DNA of 64,000 nucleotides. It comes from Dryomyza anilis. Lineage: Eukaryota > Arthropoda > Insecta > Diptera > Dryomyzidae. Of this stretch, positions 12,206 to 24,011 are shown one piece after another. The DNA lies in NCBI GenBank assembly GCA_951804985.1, contig OX638135.1, positions 65,392,970-65,456,969 of the forward strand. The letters are read 5' to 3'. The position numbers and the translations under genes are program-made. Numbering within the stretch: the first letter of the stretch is position 1; each line of letters starts with the position of its first letter. The notes under the pieces were generated by a model that was given only the letters and a program-made list of their open reading frames with translations, did no database searches and was not told the origin of the DNA.

Positions 12206-12765
12206 TCTAGTTTCAGAAAGTCGACGCGGAGCGAAAGAAAAAATAGTTCTAGATTATTCATACAAATTTGAATCAGTCTAATGTACATTGTACATATATT
12301 TTATTTTTTAAAAAATTATTAGAAGGCATATACTAGGGATACAGCACACAAAATCTGTCAACAAATATTTTGATTCAATTTCAATAGAATTTAGAAGTAA
12401 TCACTTTGCTTTGTTAAATACATATATGTATGACCACACAAAAGAATAACTTCTTTCTCTATATATTATTTTAAGCTTGATCTCATGGAGTAGGGATGCC
12501 AACTCTACTCGTACGGGCACGACGTCAGCCCGCAAGGTGCTTGGCGAGGGGAAGATCGGTGAAGCGGAAATGGTGAGAGGATTTTTAGAGTTAGACCGAG
12601 TGCAGTGAATATAACTTCGTGTGCCCTGCCATCGATACAATAATTATTGTATTTATACAATAATTTTGGTGGCAGTACAATATACAATCCTATCATGGAT
12701 TTATACAATCTTTTTCATATCGTAATAATTTTAATCATGAATTTTTAAAAGAGTTTTTTTTATTA
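12206..12765. other. Intergenic, with a short GC-richer island
   Basis: Most is AT-rich. Positions 12485-12630 are distinctly more GC-rich (CAGCCCGCAAGGTGCTTGGC). Both strands have frames of 50-80 codons but no recognised motif. It may be a fragment of a gene or an older element. Confidence 0.35.
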
Positions 12766-13008
12766 AGGGTGTGTTCGAGTTCGACTAAATTGCTGACTAA
12801 ATTAAATTGTACAGGTTTTCATTCGATCGTCATTTGGTAAGCGGTAATTCTTAAAGTCTCTAATAAATCGATTATTATATGAATGTTTGCTGTCTTCCAA
12901 TTTAGTTCAATTTAGTTGGCTCAAAAATTTGCTAAATGGAAAAGTAAACGCTGCATTACCGACCAAATTTAGTTTAGTAAGTAATTCAGTCGAACTCGCA
13001 CACACCCT
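12766..13008. mobile_element. Small MITE with AGGGTGTGT ends, copy 1
   Basis: It begins AGGGTGTGTTCGAGTTCGAC and ends with the inverted form (GTCGAACTCGCACACACCCT). Length is 243 bp with no coding capacity. A 144-bp sibling with the same ends and a shared TGTTTGCTGTCTTCCAAT interior is at 46114-46257. Flanks are AT-rich, so the target duplication cannot be fixed. Confidence 0.85.
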
Positions 13009-13864
13009 AAATATGTATGTTAAGTAATTTATTTTAATAAATTTCATTCAAGTGTGTCAACAGTGAAAAATACCGAAATATTATTTTATTGCAGAAATCA
13101 GTAAAATTTTGTAAAACGATAGCGGATATTGGATGGCTAATGGCATCATTTGGAGTGGTCCATGAATCGCAAAAGGACCAATTTTTAATGACAAAAAAAA
13201 TGGTTTGGAACCCATTTTGGGGGTCATGGACCAAATGGTACCATTCGATTCCCCACGATGTCTGCAACAGATTTCTTCAGTAACAATTTTTCTAGTATGT
13301 CACCTTCCACCCACTTTTGCATTCTTATTTCCGACAAACTCCCACATTAAGCAAACGGACGAACAGACAATATTTGTTTCCCAAATATAACAAATTTTGA
13401 CAGGTAATACAATAATAAAATGCTTCAGGGTTGGCATAACTGCCTGCGAAGGCTATCAGTCGACTTCATGCAAGTACGTCGACGTTGCTTTGTGCTACTT
13501 AACCCAGTAGAAATTGGCAAATGTATCACATTTAAGACAAATTATTTAATGTAAAATAGAATTTTTGACTAAATGTTTTTTTTTTATCTGAAATTTATTT
13601 TGGGGCATTTACATTTATTTTAGATAGAATAATAGTAAATTTGGAGATGTTTACACAATTGCTACAAATTACACAATTGCTACAAATTGCTACTATGTTT
13701 GGTACTGTTATATTGTTTATTGTTATATTGTTTATGTTGTTTTTAATTAGATAGATTTAAAGAATGAATTTAAGAATCGGTCGACATTTTCCATTTTTTA
13801 TTGGGGTTGAATGCGTAGAGTTGAAGTCGACTGCGCACAGAAGAACATAGCATTTTATTTATGA
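13009..13864. other. AT-rich stretch with a low-copy dispersed repeat
   Basis: Around 13120-13370, GCGGATATTGGATGGCTAAT, CATCATTTGGAGTGG and CTCCCACATTAAGCAAACGG recur in diverged form at 48725-48835, and partly near 47060-47100. It is a dispersed repeat of unknown type. No gene was seen. Confidence 0.45.
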
Positions 13865-14091
13865 CTAGCTGGACCCGTGCACGACTCGTGCCAAGATTTT
13901 CTGAATTCAAAGATATGGAGCGATTTTATTAATATAAAAAACATTTTATTATTTATATGAGGGGCCCGTGCTTAGCTGTTGAAGTTTTTTTTATTGGTTT
14001 TATAAATGTGGTAACCAAATAATTCTCCGCCAAAACAACTTTTCTCAAAGACAATTCTTTCTCAGACTGCGCTTCTCCGCAGAATTATTCC

Positions 14092-14230
14092 CAGTAGAAA
14101 TCTTCCCCGTAAAATCCACATAGAACGCTTTCCCGTAGAATTCTCCACGTATAATTCATCCCGGTAGAATTGTTCCCGGTAAAATTCTTCCCCGTAGAAT
14201 TCTTCCCCGTAGAGTTTTTCCCAGTAGAAG
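14092..14230. repeat. 15-bp minisatellite 1 (GTAGAATTCTTCCCC), about 9 units
   Basis: Units of 14-16 bases run head to tail and merge at AGTAGAAGTTTTAGTG into the second array. Shorter versions occur in Helitron H2 (21400-21480) and H3 (44370-44425). Confidence 0.8.
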
Positions 14231-15463
14231 TTTTAGTGTGGTGGGTTTTAATGTAGTAAGTTTCGGTGTGGTAAGTTTCGGTGTGGTGAGTTTAATTGTG
14301 GTTAGTTTTAGTGTGCTGAGTTTTAGTGTGGTGAGTTTTAGTGTGGTGAGTTTTAGTGTGGTCAGTTTTAGTGTGGTGAGTTAAAGTGTGGTGATTTTTA
14401 GTGTGGTGAGTTTTAGTGCGGTGAATTATAGTGTGGTGGGTTTTAGTGTGGTGAATTTTAATGTGGCGTGTTTTAGTGTGGTGTGTTTTAGTGTAGCGAG
14501 TTTTAGTGTGGGGAATTTTAGGGTGAATTTTATTGTGGTGAGTTTTAGTGTGATGAATTTTAATGTGATAAATTTTATTGTGGTGAGTTTTAGTGTAGTG
14601 AATTTTAGTGTGGTGAGTTTTAGTGTGGTTAATTATAGTGTGGTGGGTTATAGTGTGGTGAATTTTAGTGCGGTGAGTTTTAGTGTGGTGACTTTTAGTG
14701 TGGCGAAATTTGAGTGTAGTGAGTTTTAATGTGGTGAGTTTTAGTGTGGTGAATTTTAATGTGGTGAAATTTTAGTGTAGTGAGTTTTAGTATGGTGAGT
14801 TTTAGTGTGGTGAAATTTAATGTGGCGTGTTTTAGTGTGGCGTGTTTTAGTGTAGCGAGTTTTGGTGTGGTGAATTTTATTGTGGTGAGTTTTAGTGTGA
14901 TGAATTTTAATGTGATGAATTTTATTGTGGTGAGTTTTAGTATAGTGAATTTTAGGGTGGTGAGTTTTAGTGTGGTTAATTATAGTGTGGTGTGTTTTAG
15001 TGTGGTGAGTTTAAGTGTGGTGAGTTTTAGTGTGGTGAGTTTTAGTGTGGTGCGTTTTTGTGTGTTAAGTTTTTGTGTGGTGAGTCTTAGTGTGGTGAGT
15101 TTTAGTGTGGTGAAATTTAGTCTGGTGAGTTTAGTTGTGGTGAGTTTTAGTGTGTTGAATTTTTGTGTGGTGAGTTTAAGTGTGGTGAGTTTAAGTGTGG
15201 TGAGTTTTAGTGTGGTGGGATTTTAGTGTGGTGAGTTTTTGTGCGGTGAGTTTTAGTGTGGTGAGTTTTAGTGTGGTGAGTTTTGGTGTGGTGAGTTTTA
15301 GTGTGGTGAGTTTTAGTGTGGTGAGTTTTAGTGTAGTGAATTTTAGTGTGGTGAGTTTTAGTGTGGTGAATTATAGTGTGGTGTGTTTTAGTGTGGTGAA
15401 TTTTAGTGTGGTGAGTTTTAGTGTGGTGAGTTTTAGTTTGGTTAGTTTTAGTGTGGTGAGTTT
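14231..15463. repeat. 15-bp minisatellite 2 (GTGTGGTGAGTTTTA), roughly 80 units
   Basis: About 1.2 kb of head-to-tail 15-base units with scattered substitutions. Because 15 is divisible by 3, long repetitive frames appear on both strands. They have no independent evidence of translation and I treat them as by-products. Helitron H2 has about 14 such units at 21480-21690. Confidence 0.93.
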
Positions 15464-15846
15464 GTTTTTCTTTTTCTTTCCTTTTTTTGTTTTTCATTTA
15501 GTTTGGATTATGGTTTTATGTGATTGCTTTTGCTTTTGTATTTTTGCTTTTGTTTTCTTTCGTGCTTTTCTTTTTTTGTTTTTAAATATTTTTTTGTATT
15601 TGAGTTTTTTGTTTCATGTTCGTAGCTGGTGAAAGTGCCGAGTTATATCGTATTGAAAGTTAAGGTTGTATGAGAGGTGCCACGCCTCTTTGTCCAATCC
15701 CGCCCATATATAGCCTATCATTCCTTCCAGACCATACCGCATCTGTGGTAAAATTTTCAAGAAAATCGGATCAGTCGTTGAGACGGAGAAGCGGAACAAA
15801 CGTACAAACGTACAAACGAACAAACAGATTTATTATATTAATAGGA

Positions 15847-16102
15847 TTTAAATATTTATATTTTCATTTGTTATTGAAATCTTACTAATAAAAAACAACT
15901 ATTAATAATTCGCATGACTCTTTTGCAATAAGAATTTTTGTTAAATTGTTCTATTTTATAAACAGAATAAGAACATATACTTAAGATTGGTTTTAACAAA
16001 AATAACAAGTTTTTCACAAAATACTGCATTTATTGATGTACATGTTTTTACACAGCAATGAATATAATGTATGTCAGGTGTTAGTTTTACTTTGTTACAC
16101 CG
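15847..16102. other. AT-rich spacer
   Basis: Nothing recognised apart from AT-rich unique-looking sequence. Confidence 0.4.
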
Positions 16103-17575
16103 CACAGTATGCCTAAACGCTCTTAAATAGGGTGAAATTCAGTATTTTCGGAACCACTCAACCGATTTAAAAAATTTTAAAAGAGAGAACTGAAGTTTTA
16201 AAATAAAAGTTTATAAAAAGTTTACATTGAGATCTAACAAAAATGTGCTTACATGAGAATATATCTATTATTAGTTTTAAAGATATAGGAATATGATTTT
16301 TATTTTTAAAACTTTACTTATTTATACATAGATTGTACATTTTATCAAAATATTTGTATGGGACTTTTATAAACAATTACTACATAAATCATAAACTGAA
16401 GTGGTTTAGTAAATAAAAAATTGTAAATTCGAAAATTTTTTGTATATTTGATTTTGTATTTTTTTTTGGAAAATTGGACTTTTACGCAAATCTCCGTAAG
16501 TATTTTTTTCTTCAGTAACATGTACTTTTGCTTTAGTTTTTTGATAGATAAAATTACTGAGAATCTTTTAAATGATAAAACATATCCAAAATATATTTAT
16601 ATACACTGGTCATATTTCAAGTTTTTAAAATTTTTTTTGCTTTGACCCCTTCAAAAAGTTTTCAAAGTCTAAAGTTAAATTTTAAGTAAGCAGTTTTAAG
16701 GACGAGTTATTTACGTATTTTTAACCCTTATTTATTTTTTGCCCGACGATGTATATGTGCAGGGCAGCATTTTTTCCAAAAATACTCATTTTTTAATGGG
16801 ACCTAGATTAAAACCATTTTATCTCACTTTATAATAATATATTTCTAAAAATGTTTTAATAAAACATAAGTACATAAAACTATTTTATATTAGGTAAAAG
16901 TTTCATGATGATAAGGATAATACTTATTTAGATATATTCAATCAAATTTTTTATATTTTTTATTTTTCTTCTTTTTCAAAAAAAAGTGTTCAGAAACTAC
17001 ATACAGATTGTCTTTATATTTGCCACATAGATTCCTTGAAATCTCTTCTTTTCAATAATACTAAGCACTTATATATTCAATAATACTAAGCACTTATATA
17101 TATATATATACATTTTACATGTTTATATAGCGGTTTTATGAAAAGTCCTTTTAAGATATTTATATTTTCTGAAAAAATATTGTCCTGCATATACAGTAAG
17201 TTTAAAAATGTTTAGAACTAATTTATCTTTAAAATTGCATACTTAAATTTTTACGTTGGGCTTTGAAAACTTTTCTGCATATTGAAATTAAGAAATACGA
17301 AATTTTGATGAAATATGATGAATAATAATATGTCATTTTGCACACATATTTAAAATAAATATATAAGTGTTTGGTATCATTAAAAAAAGGAGATTTCAAG
17401 AATCTATGTGGCGAATATAAAGACAATCTGCATATTGTTTCTGAACACTTTTTTTTGAAAAAGAAGAAAAATAAAAATAAAAAAAAAATAAAAAAATTGA
17501 AATTTTATTGAATATATCTAAATAAGTATTAATCGTATCATCATTAAACTTTTACCTAATATACAATAAATATAT
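16103..17575. mobile_element. CACAGT-ended foldback family, copy 1 (right end not found)
   Basis: It begins CACAGTATGCCTAAACGCTC, and the following 650 bases resemble the left arm of the element at 24768-25993 (TCAGTATTTTCGGAACC, AAAATATTTGTATGGGACTT). Further in lies an inverted repeat: 16895-17048 pairs with 17388-17570, including AAAAAGTGTTCAGAAAC and GATTGTCTTTATATT. No mirrored terminus was found, so the right end is lost or replaced. Confidence 0.6.
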
Positions 17576-18612
17576 GTAATTAATTAATTCAGTGTTGCAC
17601 CATTTCTTAAGTAAAAAAGAGCAGAAATGTGAAATAAATATATATTTTAGAATATTGTTGAGTTTGTGATTTTTGCGTATATGATTTAATATAATCATAT
17701 ACAAATATTAAATTTTCTTCTTACCAGCAATTGGTATCCATATTGATAATCACGTTATGGTATTCTATTTGGATGTTTTCTTTTGTAAATAACAAACTTA
17801 ATTTTAAAAAATATATAACTCAGATCAAAAAATAAATAAATTCTTAACAAAAATCGAAAAAAAAAATTATAAACAAGACCGAAAATTTTAATTATTTTTG
17901 CCATAAATTACTCGGGGAGCTGTTCTAGACATATTCTTAAAAAAACAACTGGGATGAACATCGAAAAGTGTTTCAACCCTGTATATTACGACTCGGAATC
18001 GATTTCCGAGTCTATTTTTCAAGATTTTCCTATTTAGTTGTTGCAGAACTTGATCTCATTACTAAACCGATTCTAATTTTTAAATAATTTCTTCTTTGAG
18101 TCGTGGTATACCGAGAATAGAAATGCGTTCAAATAAACTATGTCAGTAATTATAATCGGCATTTTTAATTTTTTTATTAACAAGAACCAATGTATCATAT
18201 TGTCATATCTTTTATTATATGATTTGTGAGCCCTTTCGTTCAAGTTTAAATTAAAATTTAAAATTAGGTTAAATTTTAAAACGTCTATAGTTATAATCAA
18301 ATCTGCCGAATGTCTTCCAATTTTGTGGACAGATAGACAATTAGTAATCAGTTAACATGACATTTTATGTATTTGTCATATAGACAAAATTACAACTAGT
18401 TTAAACTTGTTTAAATGCTATGTTCTAGTTTAAACTACTGCTATGAGTCTCAAATGCTCAGATGCGCTCCAAAATAAAACAATTACAAATAAATAAAAAA
18501 CATAAAATAATTCAAATCTAAATTATAGAAACAAAAATAAATAAAAGTCAAAATTCCAGTACCACAATGAAAATCATACTTACGAAAAATACATTAAAAA
18601 TTAAAATAAATC
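17576..18612. other. AT-rich intergenic, nothing recognised
   Basis: There is a short palindrome near 17990 (GACTCGGAATCGATTTCCGAGTC). No coding motif or repeat terminus was found elsewhere in the stretch. Confidence 0.4.
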
Positions 18613-20264
18613 ATATCGATACCTTACAGGCAAAAGATCGTAACCAACAAAAATTAAATTTCACAGAAGGTGAAAAAAACGTGTCAAAATCGAGCACTCA
18701 ATATTTTATTGATTTTTTTTGTAAAGTATCCTTTAAATGAACTGACAATAATAATAGTGTGGCCCAATTACCAAAATATCCATTACATACAGAAGTATTT
18801 GAAGAAAACTGTACTAACGATGTTTTGCCTGTCTCAATTTATTTCGAAACATTTTTCAATTGCTAAGGTAGGAAGGTCTCATACACAAACGGTTTGGTAT
18901 TTTAAATTTCGGTAAACGACAAAAAAATAACACGTATAGGAGAATTTTGGCACATGTTTAGTGAAAATTGAGACAACACTCTAAGAAAAGTTTACTATAA
19001 TAAATGTAGGAAACCGGTTTCCTCTTATTAATGTAGTAAATTCCAACGAATATGTAAAAATAAAATTTACACATAAAATTATGTAAAATTAGTACACATA
19101 TGTAGTGTCAAAATACAATTTTATGTTTGTAAAAAATACATACAAAACCCTGTATGTATTCACATAATGCGTGTTAAAAAAAGCACACCAGAACGGGTAG
19201 TTTTTCAAGGTTAAATATTATTAGAAAACTTTATATCATATCAACGGGGAGGATTCAGCAAATGTGAAAAAAATTCTGTACACAAAATGAAAAAGTTCAC
19301 AACTGTTTATCGAATGTCCGCAAACATGAATGTTTATCTTGGGAGATGTTATTTAAATTGCACACAAATTAAATTCACATTCACCAACAATCCGGCCTTT
19401 CATATTTACTTTATTTAAAATATCCAAGTTTTCTTTTCTGTAGAATCTTCTAAAATGGCACAGACAAAACCGTTCGCGTCAGCTAATGATCTTGTTACAC
19501 ATATATGTGTGTGTGCTAGACGTCATTTTTACACACTTCAATGTGTTTATATACAAAACATTGCAGAATCTGTAAATTTACTATTTTAAAAGTGCGATTC
19601 AGCTCAAAACAGTTTATTTGTGTAAAATAACATATTTTTCATGAAAAACACGTCAGATGTTTATTTTTACGGATGTATTATGTTTTTATTTGAACAAATG
19701 AGTAAATTAACTGTAATAAATGTAACAAATTCACTACTCCTAAATCAGATTTTTTAGAGTGTAGCCAGTGGTCAGTATTTTAATTTGATGGACAAATGCG
19801 TTGAAAGTACATAATAAAATATTTTTTTTTATTTTTATTTTAAATGTGGACATATTCTCTACAAATACTCTTATTTTTAGTTTTTCTACCATTACCACAA
19901 AAGGAGTTAAAAATCCGTGAAGTAGTCTCTAAACGAAATATTAAAATTATGTGGCCATTCTGACGTGAAATAGTCCGTATGTATCTACAAACTAATGATG
20001 TGTCTTAAATAGTGAGGTTATAGTTCAAATATCTTCGCTAAATCTTTGGATTAAAAATAATTAAAAATTGTATCGTAACCAACACTTTTCAAATGTGTAT
20101 TTACGATAAAAAGTGTTATTTGGCTTTATTTCAAATTTGGATCGCGAAATTCCAAAATATGACTTTGCAGGGACATGCTATTCACGAAGAGGTTTCCAAA
20201 ACTGCAATAAAACAAAAATTCCCAAAATGTTGGTAACGAATTTCTGCCTGGAAGGTATCGATAT
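18613..20264. repeat. Inverted repeat pair flanking 1.6 kb, possibly a Tc1-type element with a nested insertion
   Basis: ATATCGATACCTTACAGGCA with TCGTAACCAACA (18613-18650) is mirrored at 20225-20264 by TGTTGGTAACGAATTTCTGC and GGAAGGTATCGATAT. A third TCGTAACCAACA lies at about 20070. Repeated short boxes at both ends are typical of Tc1-family elements with internal direct repeats. The interval holds the CACTCTAAG element, so the original would be about 870 bp. The link to the neighbouring Tc1-like transposase is inferred. Confidence 0.5.
18977..19761. mobile_element. CACTCTAAG-ended element, copy 1
   Basis: It starts CACTCTAAGAAAAGTTTAC and ends GATTTTTTAGAGTG. The same 785-bp content occurs inverted at about 61400-62275 (ACATTCGTTG, GGAAACCGGTTT, TCATTAGCTGACG). 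There are no ORFs of note. CACT ends recall CACTA-type elements, but no 3-bp target duplication is visible, so the superfamily is left open. Confidence 0.7.
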
Positions 20265-20309
20265 TTTAGTACTTGGTTAGCAGTCCTTTTTGTTTTATGA
20301 CACTCTTGA

Positions 20310-21284
20310 AAAGTTTTATCATTGATCGCACTAGCTTATTTGTATACTCAGGCCTAATTTTTGAGCATTCCTCTTGTAAGGCCTCTTGAGTGATTCTTTG
20401 TTGGTTATGTTGTGTTTTCTTATATTAATTTCCAAAAATATGCCATACATACAGACATTCAAATCGGGGGATTGGGGTGGTGTTTTAATGACTCTTGGAT
20501 AATTATAGAACAACCATTCCCTTACTACATGTGCCATATGTTTAGGGTCATTGTCCTGGTAAAACTGAAAAGTCTCCTGAATACCTAATTTTCTGGCACT
20601 TTCTTTCACGTTCTTTTTAAGCAGATCAAGATACATCCATTTGTCCATATTTCCTTCGATGAAATGTAAATTTTCTACTCCTGATGCTGACATGCACCCC
20701 CAAACCATGACATGCCCTCCACCCTGCTAAACTGTTGCTCTCATGTTTTTTTTTTTAATTTAAGCTCTTCGTCGTGTTTACGCGACCATCGAATCCAAAT
20801 ATATTAAATTTGTTCTCGTCAGTAAACAAAACATGTTTCCAAAAGACAAAATATATTTTTTTCATAATTCTTGGCAAATAATCCTTGTGTGATATTTTGT
20901 TCAATAAGTGTTTTTTTCAATAAGTGACTTCTTACGGGAAACTCGCCTATTTAATCCATTTTTTCAAAGGACACGTCGAACTGATTCTGGCTTTCTTTCC
21001 CAAATAATTTTCTGCTTCACTAACTAAGTTTGGAGCGCTTAATTTTGGATTGGCCTTGACTTTTCAAACAATCCATCGCTCATCAGTAGTATACAATATT
21101 TTTTGTTGCTTATTTGGGATTGTTTTCTATTCTACCATTATTTTGCTGGCGTTGAATAATACTTTGGATAGTAGCATGACTTTTATTTAATAATTTGACA
21201 ATTTCTCTGTAACTTTTTCCGCTTCGTGTTGAGAAATTGCTATTTTGAGCTCATTGACAGTTGTTTACTTTGTAGGAGCCATTT
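20310..21284 (-). pseudogene. Tc1-like transposase relic (DD34E type)
   Basis: The gene encoded a cut-and-paste transposase that recognises its terminal repeats with an N-terminal helix-turn-helix and joins ends at TA sites with a DDE/D catalytic domain. Reading on the minus strand, ATG is at 21284 (MAPTK then a stop). Weak helix-turn-helix-like sequence follows. VLFTDENKFNIFG (about 20830) carries the first catalytic aspartate. VWGCMSASGVENLHFIEGNM starts near 20705, FYQDNDPKHMAHVVREW near 20545 carries the second aspartate, and PPQSPDLN near 20475 precedes the third acidic residue. The last block is damaged: after SPDLN the usual PIENLW is not preserved. At least six stops or frame changes make it non-functional. 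Helitron H2 ends 11 bp upstream of the ATG. The exact Tc1 subfamily is not resolved. Confidence 0.88.
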
Positions 21285-21294
21285 TTATAATGAA

Positions 21295-22110
21295 TTAGCT
21301 TGACCCGTGCACGACTCGTGTCAAGATTTTGTGAATGCAAGGATATGGAGTGATTTTATTAATATAAAGAACATTTTTATTATTTATATCTTCCCCGTAG
21401 AACGCTTTCCCCTTAGAATTCTTCCCGGTAAAATTATTTACCGTATAAATCTTCCCCCTAGAGTTTTTCCCAGTAGAAGTTTTAGTGTGGTGAATTTTAG
21501 TGTGGTGACTTTTAGTGTGGTGAATTTTGGTGTGGTGAATTTTAGTGTGGTGAGTTTAGTGTGGTGAATTTTAGTGTGGTGAATTTTAGTGCGGTGAATT
21601 TTGGTGTGGTGAATTTTAGTGTGGTGAGTTTTAGTGTGGGGAGTTCTGAGTTCGTTGTGGTGAATTCTGGCGTAATGAATTTCGGTGTGATGAGTTTAAA
21701 AAATTTGTGGTGTTGATACTCTGGTGTGAAATATCTTGATATCACTATAATAACTGTTGACATACACCATCTGGAAAATGTACCTTCTATGGGGGAGCTG
21801 CCACTCCCAGTGGTTCAAACCCGCCCATATTCTGCGAGACCGTTTAGAATGGTTAAATATAACGTTGACCAAAATTTCATTAAATTTGCTATCCTAATTT
21901 CTGATAAAATGTGTTTTTAATTTTTTTGTTATATGGGAGGTGCCACACCCAGTCCACATACAAATTGTGTAAAAATTTTATTCAATTCGTTCAGTCGTTT
22001 TGACGCCTATTCGGAACATACATACAGACATACGGACATACATACATACATACATACATACATATGCATACATATGCATACATATGAATACATATGCATA
22101 CATAAATGAA
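21295..22110 (-). mobile_element. Helitron, non-autonomous, copy H2
   Basis: The minus-strand 3' end reads CACGAGTCGTGCACGGGTCA followed by AGCTAA, so the end is CTAA, followed by host T. This fits the CTRR rule with the same hairpin as H1. It contains short versions of both 15-bp arrays (21400-21690) and a 5' part like H1 (GGAGGTGCCAC, TTCAGTCGTTTTGACG). The 5' limit is blurred by a CATA/CATATG microsatellite at 22020-22105. Its 3' end abuts the Tc1-like transposase start. Confidence 0.8.
22018..22105. repeat. CATA-type microsatellite
   Basis: Tandem CATA, passing into CATATGCATA units, at the 5' side of Helitron H2. Confidence 0.85.
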
Positions 22111-22149
22111 TTGCAAAAAAAAAAAACGAATAGAAGCGTACCGATGCAA

Positions 22150-22362
22150 CACCCAGAAAAAATATTATATAAATAATAGTTTTTTACTATTAAAGTAGTC
22201 AATAGGATAAATTATTATTTTAATCGGAAAATACCATAAAACACAAGAAAATATCATGTCATTGCCATTGAGTTTATATGAAAAGATTTGTTTTTTGTAT
22301 ACCTACTATTAAATCAATAATTGTCCTGACCAATGGAATATGAGGGTATTTTTTTCTGCGTG
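22150..22362. mobile_element. Small MITE with CACSCAGAAAAAA ends
   Basis: It begins CACCCAGAAAAAATATTATA and ends ATTTTTTTCTGCGTG. The 213-bp interior is AT-rich and partly self-complementary. Similar ends bound 44712-45748, and a CTGCGTG end occurs at 42867, so several elements of this type may be present. Confidence 0.6.
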
Positions 22363-22474
22363 CTTTTAACGGTAAAACTGTTTTCGTTGTATGTGCATGC
22401 GAGCGCGAATATTTTTAAATGAAATTGTTTGTGGTGTATGATTTACATTGTGATCTATAAATGTTAGATATTAT

Positions 22475-22549
22475 CTTTTCGTATTTTTTTTATTTTTAAA
22501 TTTATTAATTTAAATCTTGTCGTATTTTTTTTATTTTTAAATTTATTAA
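22475..22549. repeat. 41-bp direct repeat, two units
   Basis: CGTATTTTTTTTATTTTTAA starts at 22480 and again at 22521, with the flanking TTAATTTAAATC shared. Confidence 0.75.
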
Positions 22550-22550
22550 G

Positions 22551-22698
22551 AGCTGTTTTTTTTCATAATTTAAATTTGAGCCGGAACAAATTTTGTACGC
22601 AAAACAAAAACAATTTGAGCTAGATAAATCAAATTTGTTTTTGTTTTGCGTACAAAATTTGTTCCGGCTCAAATTTAAATTATGAAAAAAACACAGCT
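22551..22698. repeat. Strong hairpin, ~63-bp arms
   Basis: The left arm 22551-22613 includes GAGCCGGAACAAATTTTGTA and CGCAAAACAAAAACAA. The right arm 22635-22698 is its reverse complement with only end differences. The loop is about 21 bases. There is no ORF, and the divergence is low enough for a recent origin. Confidence 0.9.
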
Positions 22699-22790
22699 AA
22701 TATTTCAATGTTTTTAATTTGTTAGGAGTCAATAGTTTCTATATAAATATTAGGATTATGAATATCTTAACTACATTTTGAGTTATATAA

Positions 22791-24011
22791 GGGTCATTCC
22801 ACACCAAATCGACCAACGGATATAAGTCACCTTCTTCTATATCAACTGATAAAGGCTATCGAGATATGCATTGACCATTTTTTTTTTAATTTTTTCGACC
22901 TCTACTTCCAGAGATACAGTGCTTCAAAGTTACTTAAAATCGGCCAAATATCACTTTTGTGTGGTTGTTCATATTTCAATATCTCTTAAAGTAGAAATGC
23001 CAGCAACTTTGTTGATTGCTCGTTTTAAAGGTAAATGAACAGGCTTTTAGTAAAATTAAGTTGTCAATTCTAAACTTTAACATGTGGCCCATGGTCATTA
23101 ACGTTGCACTTCCTTTTAAAATTCTACCCTTTTTAAAATTATGAAAAAATTGTGTAATTTGGTTGATTTAATATAAATATTCATGCCAAAATTCAAGATG
23201 GTACTCTGATAGCATCATATTTTAAAAATTAATTTTCTAAATTTTTACAAATTTTTTGTATTGAAAAAAATATTTTTTTTTTTCAAAAGTAAAATTTGCA
23301 ATAATTTTTTAATGTATTTGTAACTATGATTTCGAAAATGGCGTCAGTTTCATCAAACTGTCCCTAGTTTTTGAGATACATACCATTTTTTGAAAAATGT
23401 AAAAACTATATCTCAAAAACTACATTAAATATGATAAAACTGACGCCATTTTAGAAATCAAAGTTAGAAATACATTCAAGAATTATTGCAACTTTCACTG
23501 TCAAAAAAAAATTGTTTTTTTTTTCAAAATAAAGAAAAATTAAAAAAATATATTTTTTATAATATGATGCAATCAAAATACCATCTTCAAATTTGGTATG
23601 AACATTGTATTAAATCAACCAAAATATGTGATTTTTTCAGAATTTTAAAAACGGTCCTTTTTAAGGACATCAATTTTGAAGTGCTAGGATAATGACGACG
23701 GGCCACATGTTCAAGTTTAGAAGTTACAACTTAATTTTTCTAAAAGCCTGTTCTATTAGTTTTAAAACGAGTCATCAATGGACATTCTAGGTATACTTTG
23801 AGAGATTTTGAAATATGTACAACCATGCAACAGTGATTTTTGGCCCATTTTTTGTAACTTTGAAGCCATGCATCTCTGGAAGTAGTGGTCGAACAAAAGA
23901 AAGTTCAATGCATATCTCAATAAGCATTATTAGCTGCCCAAATTTCATTGAAATCGAAAAGATAAAATCTCAAAATTTACTTTTTTTGGTCGATTTGATG
24001 TGGAATGGTCC
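22791..24011. mobile_element. GGGYCATTCC-ended element, copy B (complete)
   Basis: Ends are GGGTCATTCCACACCAAATC and its inverse GATTTGATGTGGAATGGTCC. The left flank ATAA and right flank ATAA suggest a 4-bp target duplication. The two halves are largely mirror images around about 23400, so the element is close to a 1.2-kb palindrome. No transposase is encoded. It serves as the reference copy for A (7388) and C (36795). Confidence 0.85.

Larger units (their letters stand above)
13865..15846 (-). mobile_element. Helitron, non-autonomous, copy H1
   Basis: On the minus strand it starts TCCTATTAATATAATAAATC at 15846, after a host A. It ends GTCCAGCTAG at 13865, before a host T. Ten bases before the terminal CTAG is the hairpin GCACGAGTCGTGC (5-bp stem, 3-base loop). 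A 5' TC, a 3' CTRR end, a hairpin about 10 bases inside it and A/T insertion without target duplication are the structural signature of Helitrons. There is no Rep or helicase coding. Most of its length is two adjoining 15-bp minisatellites plus a pyrimidine-rich stretch. Related 3' ends are at 21295 and 44556. Confidence 0.88.

Noticed and set aside
14388..15632. Long repetitive frames on both strands (Phe-Ser-Val-Val-Ser and Lys-Thr-His-His-Thr type)
   Set aside because: They arise because the 15-bp minisatellite unit is divisible by three; there is no start context, domain or non-repeat coding.
18670..18915. 81-codon plus-strand frame next to the inverted repeat, considered as a second transposase piece
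   Set aside because: No helix-turn-helix or DDE motif could be seen.
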